The notes beneath the pieces were generated by a model. That model made no database searches. It saw nothing but the letters and a program-made list of their open reading frames with translations, and was not told the DNA's origin. Made by a program: the position numbers and the translations under genes. Shown here in pieces: positions 1 to 13,116 of a stretch of 64,000 nt of DNA (positions are counted from its first letter, which is position 1; each line of letters begins with the position of its first letter). The DNA is taken from NCBI RefSeq assembly GCF_910592395.1, contig NC_088309.1, positions 2,234,501 to 2,298,500 of the forward strand, read 5' to 3'. The stretch is from Lineus longissimus (Eukaryota; Nemertea; Pilidiophora; Heteronemertea; Lineidae).

Positions 1-3000
1 TGATAGCGCGACCGCCCGCAAATATGATAAAGTTTGACTAACTAACGATCGTTCCTTGGTGCATTTGGTGTGGAAGTGGATCTTTTTTATAGACTTTGAT
101 CAATTTTCGCTCAACACTATTACTCTCTCGCCAAATCATGGCAATTCAAATTGAATTCGCAAAATCTTTAGCCAGACATTCGCCACTCATGTGCAGCATT
201 CGCAAGTGGCGAAAATGCGAACGGGCGCGCCAACCGTGAATGATATCAACAATGACAATTTGATACAGCACTTGCTCAACCCATAGTGACTACCGGTCAC
301 TTTTACAATTAAGATAACACTGATCACATGGAATATCATTGCTCAAAGCAGATGAATGTTCATGAATTCCTCATCGGCCAAGCTGTCCTTAAAATTGCTG
401 CACCACAAGTGTGTCGTCCCTAGTGTGCACAGTGATCATTCTCAGTCGGCCTTGGGCCTCATTCGACCGTAAGACTACCTTGTGCATGTACCGGGCGGGT
501 GTTCCCAGCTGTCTTTAACTGGATTACAGGGATAACCAATTCTCTACTTTTCTAACTTGCCCCCAAGCTGGACTCTGTCCCCTTGACGCCGTCTATGCCA
601 TCCAATACTTCCTCTCTCATTGGGTGCATGAGTGGATTGATTCACTTTGGGTGCTTTCACACCCTAACAATCCGTGTCAGATTGGGACAAAGTTCATGGA
701 ACCTTCGGACGTATCCTAAGTATTGCCATAGTAAAGAGATCCTGCACATCAAATATGGACTCAAAGTGTGCCTGGATCACAACCTCATTCATTGCATACA
801 GACTGGTTGTAACTCCGTCCTTGTCCCTCAAATAGACACTGCAACTGCATATTGCAATGATTTTACACTTGTCGAGTCCCAGGCACAACATCAAAGCACG
901 AGTCCTATCATAGTAATCTGGCTTCAAATCTGTCATTTGTGTTGTCTCTCAGTGGAAAACTAGACAAGTGTAACAGCTCCTGTGATGGTATGACAGTGAC
1001 CAGATGCGATTATCCGAGAAGATTCTGTTCACTGTATGGGTTTGGTGTTCTGGACAGATTGTGACATCACTAGGATGTGACACAATATTTTTCTGCCGAC
1101 ATGAATCAAAACTTTGGATAAATCCAAGAAGATTCAAATGTAGGCTTTAAACATTCCTATATGACCACTGGGGTTAACATAAATTGTAAAAGCAAAATGA
1201 GCATCTTTTACATTAAATTATTTATTTCACATAGCTGATAAAGTGCTTGTCCTGAAACAAGGACTTCTTTTCTTTTTACACAATACCAGAATCTGCTTTT
1301 GAAATGAAACCATAACAAATTCTCTTTTAAAGTTTTTCAACAGTCTTAATTCCACTTTCCCTAAAATGTAGCCTTAATTTACAGTAACCCAAACGATTAC
1401 ATTATTTCATGCAGGAAACTTTTTGAGTCAAACGAGTTTTCACGACTCACATTCTTGTTCTGTACATACAAATGTTGTGGCAATTCGATCACATTCGTAA
1501 CTAGGGATTTATAACTAAGTTAAACTCTACATTGTGCAGAACTATAACTTCATGATCTGTTGGACGATCAAATCAAAGCTTACCCGCCATCTTCTGGAGA
1601 CTGATTTCAACTTGATTTTTACGACCAACACTTTATAACTTGGACGCATCATCAATCACTTTGTCAATAAATTCACAACCATACATGCAAACCCTTCATA
1701 TAATAAACGCATATACTATGATGAATGAAGTTTATCAGATACATGTAGCATGACCTGCGATCATGCCTGGATGCAAAGAAAATCTCTTGTTTGCTGTGGT
1801 CAAGCAGGTGCTTGCAACAAGAATCAGTGATGGCCACAACCAGCGATATCAAACCCAGGGGATTACTGGTTTTACCAGCAGAATGGAATCTTATCACTTA
1901 TCACAGTGATAATTGTCAGAGGTTGCAACGATATACTCTGAATCACTCATTTGCGAATCCTATACTATACATGAGACAGCCAACTGAGATTTTTGCCTTG
2001 TATCAGATATTTGACGGCAAAAACAAACGCCTCTTTAAAAATACTATCTCACTACAAATACATTTCACAGACCCTTTCAATTCAACCCACAGATTTTGGT
2101 TAAAGTGAGTCTCCTCAAAAACTAACTCTAGTATCTACACATACTTTGTTAGAACAAATAAGCTGCATTTGCATTCAGAACATTCCATACAATATTTTCA
2201 CACAGATAGACGGCATGTACGAAAACAAAAAGATCTGGATCGTTCTCAAACAAAGGTTCTCTATTCCATGGGGGAGTTTCTTGTCTAATTGTCATGGTGA
2301 CATAATCACTTTACAAGGGTCACTTTCTGATAATGCCACATGTGCACAGATCTGTAGAATTGTCCGTTCCTTTGTGAAAATATGGCATGAATGGTTGCTC
2401 AGAGGACGCCCGGTCTGTGTCTAGTGCAGGGGTGAGAACGGTGTTGGAATCATGATCCTCGACTTCATCGACCTCAACAACGGCACTGAAATGACAGAGA
2501 GAAGACATTATAGCAGGATATCTCTCTATTTCAAGAATCCTGATGTCATCATAAAGTTACAAGGTAGAGATTCTGACTGGGTTCAGTACTTTAAAGTTAC
2601 TTATTCAAGTGTCAACATTTAGTGCATGTATTACATGTACCCTAGCACCTGGGCATCACCCTGTTATGTCTTCTCAAAGGTACTTGATTATCAAGTGATA
2701 AATGCAGCTGGATAAATGTTAATGGGACATTCTGACAAGAATGAGCAACAAATCCATTTAAGCTCAAATAAAGCTCTGTAAAGTTCAGAGTACAAATATG
2801 TACAGTCAGTTGTAAGTGTCTTTGACAAATAGTGCAGACATAAGTCAGAAAAGGAAAAAAGGTTTGCGTGACATCACAGAGTGTAGTGTCAGTTACGTCA
2901 CAGAAGGCATCCTCTAAGACCTTACACATAAAAGTACAAGTGATGTTACTTGTACTGATGCATATTCATAAAGGGATGACCAATGAAATTGCTGGGGATA

Positions 3001-3230
3001 GCCTAATTTGATAGGTTTTATGGTGGGGAGTTTATCGGCGGTGAAGGATGGATATTCACACAACATTTAACCAGATATTCCCACGTGGTTTGGGTAGAAC
3101 ATAAGTTAGGATATGTACATGTAGACAAGTGGGGTTCAGTGGTTTGGGGAAAACATAAATGGGGGAAGACACGACAGGGTGTTGAAGGCAAATAAAGTCA
3201 GGTACAGTACATTGCCATGTTAGACACAGG
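1..3230. other. No recognised gene; 3' flank of NIPSNAP
   Basis: I see no conserved protein, no convincing splice-bounded exon and no RNA gene here. The open frames present (up to about 125 codons) are low-complexity chance frames without family motifs. Part of the right side is probably the 3' UTR of the minus-strand NIPSNAP gene. A minus-strand poly(A) signal (TTTATT on +) occurs at 1221-1226, but it is about 2 kb from the stop codon and so is not assigned with confidence. Confidence 0.4.
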
Positions 3231-6200
3231 CTACTTCAACTTTGAAAATGGTGTCGGGATCATTATGCCGCAATTGAGAGTTTGGATCAAGGGAACTGAA
3301 AGACAATCATACAACAGAGAATGGTGAAAGAAAATGCAAGCAACTATCATTTTTGTAATCAGGCAAGACTTCTGCTTAGTTTCCTCCTTAAAGGCATACA
3401 CTGTTTGTGCAAAATTCGAAATCTGAAACTGAACCTGAGATTTTTCAATTATGTTCAAACAACCTGAATATGAAATTCAACTTTGCTGTTGTGTACCCTG
3501 ATATAGTTACAATATACCCTATACAGATAAATTGCCAAAGTCATTTAATTGGCAAATTAGTTTACTCTATGCTACTTTTTGCTATATATCTATGCTAACT
3601 TTTTCCCGGCCCCAAAGAGTGCCAACAGTCACAAGCAACCAAGATAATGTTAGAAAGCAACAATACACACAAGACAGAAACACAAAAATGCAGTGAGGTT
3701 ATACATCATGCTTTTTTCAAAGATAAAAAGATATTTGAAACATAACATTAAAACAAAAGCACTGTTACCTGTATATGCAACACACTCATCCCAGCCAGGC
3801 ATACTCCAGGCAGCTTCACGCTGCTCTTTACGTGTTTGGAGATCCTTGTATGCTGAAGATAAGGAATGAAACTGTGGTGAACGAAAGAAAAGACAACTTA
3901 CTGGTATCTTTATTTCTTACTTTAAAACAAGAGGAATACACAGAATGAAAATATTCATCATCCAAATATGAACAAAGTTGATCAAAATACTGTTTTCTAT
4001 TGAACATTGGTCATAAGTCTGTACAGGAAACAAAAGGTTTACCTACCCCATATATGATGGACAGTGTACATTTCTCCAATATGTGAAAACAGACCAGCGA
4101 TTGGCTGTTCCAAGTTCTTCCTGTACTGCAGACCTCTGGCCCAGTTGTTGCCCCATTCGATCATAGTACCAGGCTGGAAGAAACACAATAGAAACATCAT
4201 ATCACGACAATGGCGATGAAGGTTCCATTAATAACGTACATGAATGCATTAATTCTGGACATTCGACTTTTAGTTGAGCAGGAGGACTCCCACACTCAAA
4301 GCACTAAAAACCAAATTTTTCAAATTTTCAGCACCATCCTGAGTAATCGTCAATATCACATGCAAAGCGTGATATAGAAGCCCAACCACCACAGAGCTAC
4401 AGTATCAGAGAAGACTCAGCCAAACATCCTCTTGGGGAAGCAGGGTGGAATAATGTCTGATTTGTGATTGGAAGGCTGTTGGCTTGAGACTCGGCCATTG
4501 TCATTCTGTACTGTTAACAGACCTGAAATGGCCAAGAGTAGCACAGTGTGTGTGCTCCTTGGTTTCTTCAGCAATGTTTCTGGATTAAGCTCGGCATGAA
4601 TGTAAAGCACGTTGTGCAATATAAAAGTGCAATATACCGTAGAAATGTATATTTCATCAAGCAAAGATGAGGTCACCAAAGCTATGCTGAGTTAAAGAAA
4701 ATCTACCAGGTCCAGTACACAATCTGTACCAAATGCTATGATTAGGTAAAGGAAGTGTTCAAATTGAATAAGTATAACAAAAGCATCTAGGCAATTGGAC
4801 TAATACTTCACAATACATGTACAACATTGTCCTTTGACTACCACAATCCTAGACATCACATTGACAATGAGGATTATTGAGTAAATTAGAGCTTATTTGT
4901 AAAAAGCAACAATTCAGGAATAAGATTGAATAAATAATGACATCTAAGGGCCTCAAGCTATTGTTTTGATACAACAAATAACCTAACAAAAGTAACATGA
5001 GTGTGTGCGGTTCATAATACAAAATTTGAGGTCTTGAAAGAATGAAAGCAACACTGAAAGTAAATTTCCAGCCAGACACTAACAGTAGAACCAGTGAGGG
5101 CTACCGGGTGCCACTAAAATGACTAATACACCGAGATATGCTTAGCAAGAGCTGGTATGAGGCTGCCAAGATGACAAGCATATAACAAACCATGCCTTCT
5201 GTTACCTTCAACACATAGCTCCTAAGCTCATAGATATGATTGCCATCAGTTCTGGGCATAGCAAATGGCCAGTAACTGAATGCCAAGTTTATCTGGTTCG
5301 TTCGATGTCGGAGCATTAGGTTGCGAGCTTTGCGAAATTCCAGAAAATCCTGAAATTTAGTAGAAAGACTTTGAGATAGGACTTGCAATAATATCACAAC
5401 TTTGATTCACTCTGAACATTTACCTTTAACACATAGCTCCTAAGTTCATAGATATTTGATGGTTCTCTGGGCTCCATCATTGGCCAGAAACTAAAGTTAA
5501 GGCAGATCATATTGCGACGAGAACGGAGCATCTGGTTTCTAGCAACTCGAAAATCTATAAAATCCTGAAAGTAGGCTTGAAGTTTAAAAACAAAGCAGTA
5601 TGCACGTACAGATGATGGTCTATCTGAAAAGGCGAAAACAAGTAAAAAAAATTTATTTCAACCTGACTTCACAAATTTTCACCCTCTTCTCAAACTGAAA
5701 TTGGCACTTCTCGGGTACTCCCCCATTTGAAGGGATTGGACAATGGTGAATTTGATTTATAGGATATGGTTCAAACTTTAAAATTTTGGTGAGTATATCA
5801 TTATTCACAGTTCAGGTTTTTTACATCAGTCCAAGTGTGACTTATCTTCACTACCGTAGTCCTACCTTATCTGTTCTATAGATTTCTGTAGCACTGTTGA
5901 GCATAGGGTACCCTCCAACATACTTCCAAAGGTGGACTGAAATGACACATTATTATGCATTTATTGCTAGGGGGCATAAACATTATCGAAAGAATTCATC
6001 GAGCTGAAGTCAAGTTTAATGACAAATACTGAAGAAAACCAATGGTTGCAAACTCAAAGAGACAGTTGATGTCTGATTTTACTTGAAGTAGCAGAACAAC
6101 TTACCTGCTTCATCTTGGTCTCCGAACTCCACAGTCCAGCTGCCAACTAATTCAGAACCAGTTTTCTTTTCAAGCATCATGTTGTTGAAGGATTCACTGA

Positions 6201-6936
6201 AACAAACACAAAGCATTGTAGATTCTAGTGCCAAGTATATGTAGAGTGGAACCTCCCTTAGCACCCCACCTCTCTATCAAGGACTATCTCTCTTTAAACT
6301 GAAGACAACAAGTCATAAACGATGTGACATGAAGATGATGGACTTATCTATATTTTGACATATCATACTTACAATTGCTTTATGTAACCTTCCATACATT
6401 CTGGTTTCACTGAATGGACTGAAAAAAGACACAAGCAACACATTGACTTACACTTACAGTAATAAACATACTTGATACTTACCAAGGAGGGACACTTCAT
6501 GTACATCGGAGGGGAGTTATAAACCAGAAATAGGCCAGTATAAGAAATATTGGGCAGTTAATATCCCCCACAAATCTGTTGTAAACACACGTTGCCAAAT
6601 AGTAGCAAGAGTTTTTATAGGAATATGGTGATCAGTGTGAAGGACACGATCTCTCAATGTGGCAATAAGGTTACGTCAAGACATCGAAGAACATCTTTTA
6701 TTCCAGTTACATTCCCGCCTGCCTTGGTACACTAGAACATCAGACCAATATTACTTACATTGCAGTTCATACACAATGCTCCGATCTGAAAGAAGGTGGG
6801 ATTGGGATTCTTTTGGGGTTTCAATTTTTCGCACAAACAAATTCCTGACCCAGGATCCCTGCTGGTCATCTGCAGTTTGTCTGTTAACTAATGTGGAAGA
6901 TATCAACCTGAAAAAAATAAATGAAGATGACATCAC
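3231..6936 (-). CDS. NIPSNAP: NIPSNAP family protein
   Basis: NIPSNAP proteins are mitochondrial; the vertebrate members are linked to mitophagy signalling. Coding exons, 5' to 3' on the minus strand: 6936-6759, 6418-6373, 6196-6105, 5936-5866, then one of two alternative exons (5564-5424 or 5349-5206), 4173-4047, 3852-3769, 3295-3231 (stop TAG at 3231-3233). The product is 267 or 268 aa, close to the family. Diagnostic blocks are [11 protein letters not shown] near the N terminus, [64 protein letters not shown] and a final VPLI...MIP segment. The start is uncertain. ATG at 6936 gives a Ser/Phe/Arg-rich leader resembling a mitochondrial presequence, but a good acceptor (T-tract plus CAG at 6908-6910) means an upstream exon could replace it. 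Confidence 0.93.
5206..5349 (-). other. NIPSNAP: NIPSNAP alternative exon b (144 nt)
   Basis: This exon begins after CAG (5350-5352), ends before GTAACA, is phase 0 at both ends and encodes 48 aa. It starts [16 protein letters not shown] and ends [12 protein letters not shown]. It parallels exon a along its whole length, with one extra codon in the middle. Both have intact acceptors and donors, an open frame and the conserved [10 protein letters not shown] end, so neither looks like a dead copy. Confidence 0.85.
5424..5564 (-). other. NIPSNAP: NIPSNAP alternative exon a (141 nt)
   Basis: This exon begins after CAG (5565-5567), ends before GTAAAT, is phase 0 at both ends and encodes 47 aa. 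It starts [14 protein letters not shown] and ends [12 protein letters not shown], the central NIPSNAP block. Its neighbour at 5206-5349 encodes the same block with a different sequence in the same phase, so the two look like homologous alternative exons. Confidence 0.85.
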
Positions 6937-7476
6937 TCAGTCCTGAGCAAGTCAATTAAGTTTGGGAATTCGCCTATCCAACAATCCAATGAGCTGATAT
7001 ATAAATGTAAGTGATGTATTCTACTTGTTGTACAATACAGTACCAACCTCATGGCTGACTTACACAGTCACAGGGCAAGTGACAACTTCACTTTTGAGTC
7101 AGTCTGCAACTGCAAGGTTGAAAAAGCAGACGAATTTTTGTCGACAACTTTTCGTCTACAGCACCGACAACCATGAAATTTCGCATACACCTGCTTCGTG
7201 ATACATTTTTTCCATTTATTCTCACCGTTGGGGAATACATCGTATCAAATGTGTTTTATTTGAAAGTAGAACACGCAAATAACTTTTTCCAATGCCAAGG
7301 GCAGCCATCTTGATTATGGAGAATGTAGGTCAAGGTCGAAAAAGAAACTTTTACAAAAACAATAATAAATTAAGTTGTACCATAAAACTCCTTCATTTTA
7401 TATCTATTGGCAAGAACCACTATAGATAAAGAAAAATTATAATTTCATTTACGAAACAAGTTTGCGACAAAACATA

Positions 7477-7489
7477 GTTACCAAGCAAC
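7477..7489 (+). promoter_or_regulatory. RFX X-box-like site upstream of CCDC42
   Basis: The 13 bases GTTACCAAGCAAC fit the RFX X-box consensus GTNRCC(0-3N)RGYAAC with a one-base spacer and no mismatch. The site lies about 145 bp upstream of the CCDC42 start codon, in the interval shared with the divergent NIPSNAP gene. RFX factors drive ciliary genes in animals, and CCDC42 is a ciliary/sperm gene, so the position makes biological sense. Binding is inferred. Confidence 0.6.
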
Positions 7490-7631
7490 GTCGCCATGTT
7501 GGATTGTATACAACCTGTACAATTCTGTTCATTGTGCACAAAATGTACATAAAAGTCAATACATTTCATCCTTGACAGAGTAGTTTGAAGCAAAAATTTA
7601 GTCTTTGTTCCGTAAAAAAACCGAATTAAAG

Positions 7632-10064
7632 ATGACGGTGAATTTAGAAGAATACTTTAGAACTACATTTGAGGATAAACTCCTCGTGTAAGTGTTTCTG
7701 CATGGTTCTTATCTTGTTTTGACTCGAACTGCACTGGGTGGGATTGGGAATTAAGTTGACAGTCACAATGGTCATGATGGTCAATGAGTGTGACACGGAT
7801 GCTGTAACATTAACAATTTCTAACCGTCGGAATTCCAATGACTTTAAAGAGATTTCACACTCGAAGATAAATGATGGAGGCATTTGATTTAGCATTAAGC
7901 ACAAATCTGACATTCACCAAATGGAAGGACTCCACTTGCACTTGACTTTGCCTTTACACTGATTAAAAAAACAGTCATTATTTTCATTCTTTCCAGCAAG
8001 ATGCCTGAGCGGGAGGATGACCACCTCACCCCTGCAACACGGCTTCTTGAAAAGAGGAGGGAGATGTCTGAAGTAGAACAGGCCTTGGCTGCACAGAAGG
8101 AGGTAAGGATGGTTGATTCATCCTGCCTCAGAGTCTGGAGGCATCTGCTACAGCTAAAGTTCTTCTTACTGACTAAACGATCGAGAAGGACTCAAGTGAC
8201 CAATGAATAATATTGGTGCATCATAGCATACCATGGCCCACAATTTACAATAGCGCTGCAGAGAGAGACCATAAAAATAGAAACTTACAGGTCATTGATA
8301 CTTCTTATTGATGTACCATATATATACAACATAAACAAAAACGCTCCATAGGAGCCCAATCAAACAAACAAAGAAGAATCGACGGTCCTTCATCCTACTC
8401 CATGTACTTGTTTCGCTATCCAACACCATCGTTGATCTTGATGTAATTTGTTTTAGGAGTTCCAAATGAAAATGGAAAGTTTGCAACAGAGGCGAGAAGA
8501 GTTGGAGAGAAAAGAATACCAGCTAAAAGAATCCTTGCTGAAGTTTGATAAATTCTTGAAAGAGAATGATTCCAAGAGAGCTCGGGCAATCAAGAAGGCA
8601 AATGATGAAAAAGATTTAAAGAAGACCAAAGACAAAGAAATTGACAGGTAATTAGCTGAGGATATCGATTAGATAATGGGGTTTGGCGGCATGTTAAGAA
8701 ATGTGTCTGTCCTTCATTATATGGACATGGTTAGATACTACAGTACCAGAGTATTTGGTCATGAAGAAATAATCTCTTGGATAATCTTTCATTTGAACTT
8801 CATCGAGTATATCTAGTTGCTCATTCTTGGAGGAATAGTTTTTTATTTCATGTTCTTCTTCTTCTTCTTCTTCTGTGTTCGGAAGTTTCATGTAATTAAG
8901 TTAATACATGTAAATACTTTTAGGTTAAAGGATGAAATTGGAGTGCTAGTCAGGGAAAAAGATCGACTCCAGAAAAAATTGGAGAAGAATGTCATATATC
9001 AAAAATACCTGGACAAAGTCATTGAATCAGCAGAGGAGTTTCATGAGATTAGGGAAGTGATTGCTCGGTACGACACCTTGACAGCTACTCACATTGATCT
9101 CATGGAACGGGAACAGAAGAACCAAGGTGCCGTCGAGGAACAGAAACAGAAGTTAATGAAATATACAGAGGTAATGTTTTTCCCACTTTAAGAATAACTT
9201 ATGTTGTAGACTTCTGAGGTGGAATGACAAGTCACCGGAGAAGGTAATAAATCAAGTCAAGAAGAAACTGTGTGAAGAAATCCTTAGAGCTTGATTATGA
9301 TTCTATTCTTTGCTTTATCAACATCATCCACAGCAGAGTCAAGAGTCAACTGTTGTCTTCATAAACCAGAGCGGTCGGTGTATCTTATCTACTGTGGAAC
9401 ACAAAGGAGAAGATTGTGAAATAGGAAGTTTTGGAGTATGACTTGTTTACACATTTTTATCCCAATTTCAGGAAAAGAACAATCAGATCTTGGGTTACAA
9501 CAACCAGCTTGCTGGTCTCCAGACTCGACTGGACAGAGCACAGAGTTCAGCTGTCAAATGGGAATCAAGATGGACACACATTAAAAACACTGCGGCCAAA
9601 AAGACACTTCTTCTCGGGAGAATAAAAATGTAAGTCAAGGAAAAAACTCATCATCTCTGGAGGGGGTCTTATCAGTTGCCATCATTAGGTGGAAGGGGAG
9701 GTTGTCACTTCAACTAAGGTACATGACACATTGACATATAGGCTTCATTGCAGTAATGGCAAACAGTGTTCTAATGACAGTGGGGTCACATTACTGGTAA
9801 TACATTGTACCGGGATATATATAGATGGAAACCTAAAAAGCAAATTTCGATCATTCTATTCATTCTCTTTATTCCAGGGCAACCCATAACTTGTTCCAGT
9901 TGGTCAACAGACATCAGAAACAGGCTTCAGACGTGGCAATTGAGGAGACAAATGACCAACTGAATAGGATCCAACAGTTCATTCAGGACTTGACACAGAT
10001 CACACAAGAAATCAAGAGATCTGAAGCTCTTGCGCAATCCACTGCTGGTGCTTCTTCAAGTTAG
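7632..10064 (+). CDS. CCDC42: Coiled-coil protein CCDC42
   Basis: CCDC42 is a coiled-coil protein of centrioles/manchette and sperm flagella, related to CFAP73. Six exons: 7632-7687, 7997-8102, 8457-8647, 8924-9170, 9472-9629, 9878-10064 (TAG 10062-10064). They total 945 nt, 314 aa, against about 316 in human. The N terminus reads [13 protein letters not shown]. It is followed by a Lys/Glu-rich coiled coil ([33 protein letters not shown]), the family block [16 protein letters not shown], then [20 protein letters not shown] and [10 protein letters not shown] near the C terminus. All introns are GT-AG with consistent phases. An X-box-like motif lies upstream and a poly(A) signal 267 bases past the stop. 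Identification rests on colinear family blocks and length. Confidence 0.95.
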
Positions 10065-10330
10065 AATAAAAGAGAGTATCAGATGTTCCATTTCTTGTCA
10101 TTTTGACAATTTTTATGCAAGACCACAACAGCCTTCAAGGGGGACTATAGGCAGGAGCTGGGGGTTTAAACTGGTACAAAGTTGAAAGAATGGGTAATGT
10201 TTGATTCAATGATAAATATGTTGTTTGTACATGTACAAGCATGTGTGGTGAGGTTGGAGATTGGAAATGCCTGTCAGAAACATTATGACGTGAATCTGGC
10301 CTGCCGAGCAACCGCCTGTAGTTTCTGTTT

Positions 10331-10336
10331 AATAAA
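10331..10336 (+). terminator. CCDC42 polyadenylation signal
   Basis: AATAAA lies 267 bases after the CCDC42 stop codon, the first canonical signal downstream. Confidence 0.6.
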
Positions 10337-11986
10337 ACTCTTGTATTCCATCCACGGTTTTCGCTTTCACTAAGTTTTGTATTGACTTTCTCTAGTTGAT
10401 TGACGTGGTGGCTCTATTAGTGATGTTTTGCAATGTTTTATACGTAAGCTTTGAATATCCTTATGAAGTATGCTCGTCTGGTCAGACATGATGGTGCATT
10501 TCTGTGGATTGGTTTTCATTTCATGTTAGATAAGGGCCTATTGTTAGTACAAATCAAGTAAAAATGACTTTGCTAACTATGCATGGAGTTAAGTTTAGTC
10601 CGTCCAAGATGCAGGTATCATTTCCTTATGAATGTTTGCAAATTGCCAAATATTTTTGCCCCCAATTCGCAAAAAGTTCTAAAAAAATGAGTTTTCACAA
10701 TATTTATTTTGGTGGATTACAAAATCTCTTTCAGTTTTTCAAATCAAAAACAAAATCTGCTGAAATAAGTCTCCAGCAAACATTTGGCAGTTTTCAATCT
10801 CGTAACTGTACATTATTTTGTATATACAAAGAAGATTATATATCTTTGATGTAATGACTTGTTGAATCCAAGTGTTAATCTATAGATAAATGTTATTCAA
10901 TAAACTTGAAATTTTATATACTATGTTCCCCTTTTGTCTTCTTAGATACCTGTTGGCTTTGTATCGGAAGGACGAGCTGAATCTTGGGAAGTTGTCTTCG
11001 ATTAAGGATGCTGTACCCGTTTTTCCCCTCCAGGGTTGATATCAACATGGGAGTGTCCGCCCTTGGATTTATATTGGATCAAGACTATACACCTGGTTGT
11101 GATGGTCTCTGATCCAAGCTGTTTATCTGGTCTGTCTCCAAAACTGTCTCTGTTATCAAACTCAAATCTACATATGGTTGTTCCTGTCTTTGATTAGAAC
11201 TGAATGTTCATCTGCATGTGACCATCTCTGAATGGAGCCACATGAATGCCTGGTTGTGGCTGCCTCCAATATTATCTGTTTGTCATCTAAGTCCAAAGTA
11301 CAAGCGGTTGGGACTGTCTCCAACATGTCCGAAAGCATCCCAAGTGACTCCATCCACTCATGATCTCATTGAGAGATAGAGATAGTTGAGCATTGTGCAT
11401 TGAGCATGATGCCGGCAAGGCAGACAAATGAGGGGACAGAGCCCAGCTTTGGTAGGGGAAAAGAAAAAGTCTGTCCCCGTAATCCGATTGCCAACACCTG
11501 GCAATGTGTGCCTGGCTCGTACAAGCACAAAGTCAGGAAGGCAGTGGTTATCAAAGCCAACTGTTTACAGGTTGTGATTAGTTCAGATCAGCGCCTGATG
11601 TATGTCTCGTGACGGTTCAAACATCGTCTCGATACGTACATGAAGCCAAATGTACATTTAGTTGAAATGGCCTCAACTCCGATTGTCTCCAATTCCTTTG
11701 CGCTTGGCAGTTTCCAGCATCTTTCAGTCCATTTTCCTCCTCAACTTAATACATGTATTCCAGGCCAGTGGCAGTATTATCAGCAAAATGCCACTTTATG
11801 CCCATCTCCAGTTTGACTCAAAGTTACAGAATTTACATTCATCAATAGCCCAGACAATGGCCCAGAGAATTGACCGTTACTCATTTGCAAAGGCGGCCAA
11901 CAGGATGAGCTGACATGTTCAAGTGCTCATTTACATTGTAGGAAATGAAGACACACAGACAACGGCTTGATAGATATATAATATAG
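10337..11986. other. Intergenic, no gene recognised
   Basis: This gap lies between the converging 3' ends of CCDC42 and the 5-phosphatase gene. Open frames up to 96 codons show no family motif. The stretch 11040-11720 has loosely repeated words such as CTGTCTCCAA and may be a decayed tandem repeat. I can support nothing else. Confidence 0.4.
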
Positions 11987-11992
11987 TTTATT
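11987..11992 (-). terminator. Candidate poly(A) signal of the 5-phosphatase gene
   Basis: AATAAA on the minus strand, 1.1 kb beyond the stop at 13117. The interval 11993-13116 would be 3' UTR. It contains a C-run at 12191-12204 and a hexamer microsatellite at about 12537-12596. Confidence 0.45.
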
Positions 11993-12536
11993 GTATAACA
12001 TAAAAAAAGTGCTCTCCACCATAAACTGTAACAAGCAAAATCTATAAATAAAAGCCACATCACAATAGCGACATGCTGCTCTGAGTTACAAGCTGTTATG
12101 AAAGTATTGTCATGGTGTCAAATTCTGATAATACACTTACAATAGAGAATTGTAGAATTGGAGTATCAGCAGTGGCTACAACAACCTGCCTCCCCCCCCC
12201 CCCCAAGTTTGCATAACCACTTCCACTATAAACACAGTCCTCAGTTGTCAAATAACATCGATTTGACAAAGAACCACTAAGTATAAATTCTACTGAACAC
12301 AAAACAGTCTTATTTGGAAAAATAATTGCACTTTGTTAGCATGGACCAAAGTCAACCCTCCACCATTTCCTTGGACATGGGTTATCATACTGATTGACTA
12401 ATTAGTTCTCTTGAGGCTATGACGTTTCAACCAGTTGTTTACTGGCTGTTCATCATATCTCTCATACCAATTTTCTAACAGCAAAGTTTCGAATTTAACA
12501 GCTATACTGTCAAAACTTCTCCACTAATACACGTAC

Positions 12537-12596
12537 ATGTACATGCACATGTACATGCACATGCACATGCACATGCACATGCACATGCACATGCAT
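12537..12596. repeat. (ACATGC)n / (ACATGT)n microsatellite
   Basis: About ten hexamer units, starting with ACATGT/ACATGC variants and ending in a homogeneous ACATGC run. It lies in the presumed 3' UTR of the minus-strand 5-phosphatase gene. Confidence 0.9.
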
Positions 12597-13116
12597 AGCT
12601 ATGTCTTTACACAGTAGAATCACATACAACAAGACATGAAAACAAGTAGTATTTTCTAACCACACTACACACAGAGACTACACTTACTTCTCTCTGATGA
12701 TTACAAAACAATATCAAATCATAATACCAGGAGCACATGTACAAGGACACATAAAATCTCTATGAAAAATTAGATATTTTACAATATATGCTAAATAATT
12801 CTTTGGTTTTTTTCACGAAAATGTCTGCTGCCCAGGTATAGAAATTCAACTTCATTGTTGCAGTTTAAACTATGATTTCTGATTCAAATTTCATACTCAG
12901 ATTAGATATACAAATCAATTTGAATACATACAAATGGTGTAACAGTTAAAAATATGTACAACAAAGTGTATGAATTTCAAACGAATTATGTCATTCTTAA
13001 GTGTCTCACTGAGATTTCATCTAGAAATACAGAAATATATCCATACATGTACTAAGCAGTGAAGCAAAGATTCCCAACTGGCGTGTTATAACACCAATTC
13101 GGGGAAACATTTTGCA

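Noticed and set aside
1-240. Words such as AGTGGCGAAA and GCGCGCC shared with about 37700-37830
   Set aside because: Matches are too short and out of order to claim a common repeat without an alignment.
583-963. A 126-codon plus-strand frame
   Set aside because: No recognisable family, no splice context, Cys/His/Ser-rich translation of non-coding type.
7490-7505. Minus-strand ATG (ATGGCGACGTTGCTTG before GTAACT) as first NIPSNAP exon
   Set aside because: Splicing to 6907 puts a stop codon at the junction (phase 1 against the required phase), so it does not join the known exons without an extra unseen exon.
8855-8875. TTC-rich run near a CCDC42 exon
   Set aside because: A simple pyrimidine microsatellite upstream of the acceptor of exon 8924; no separate feature is needed.
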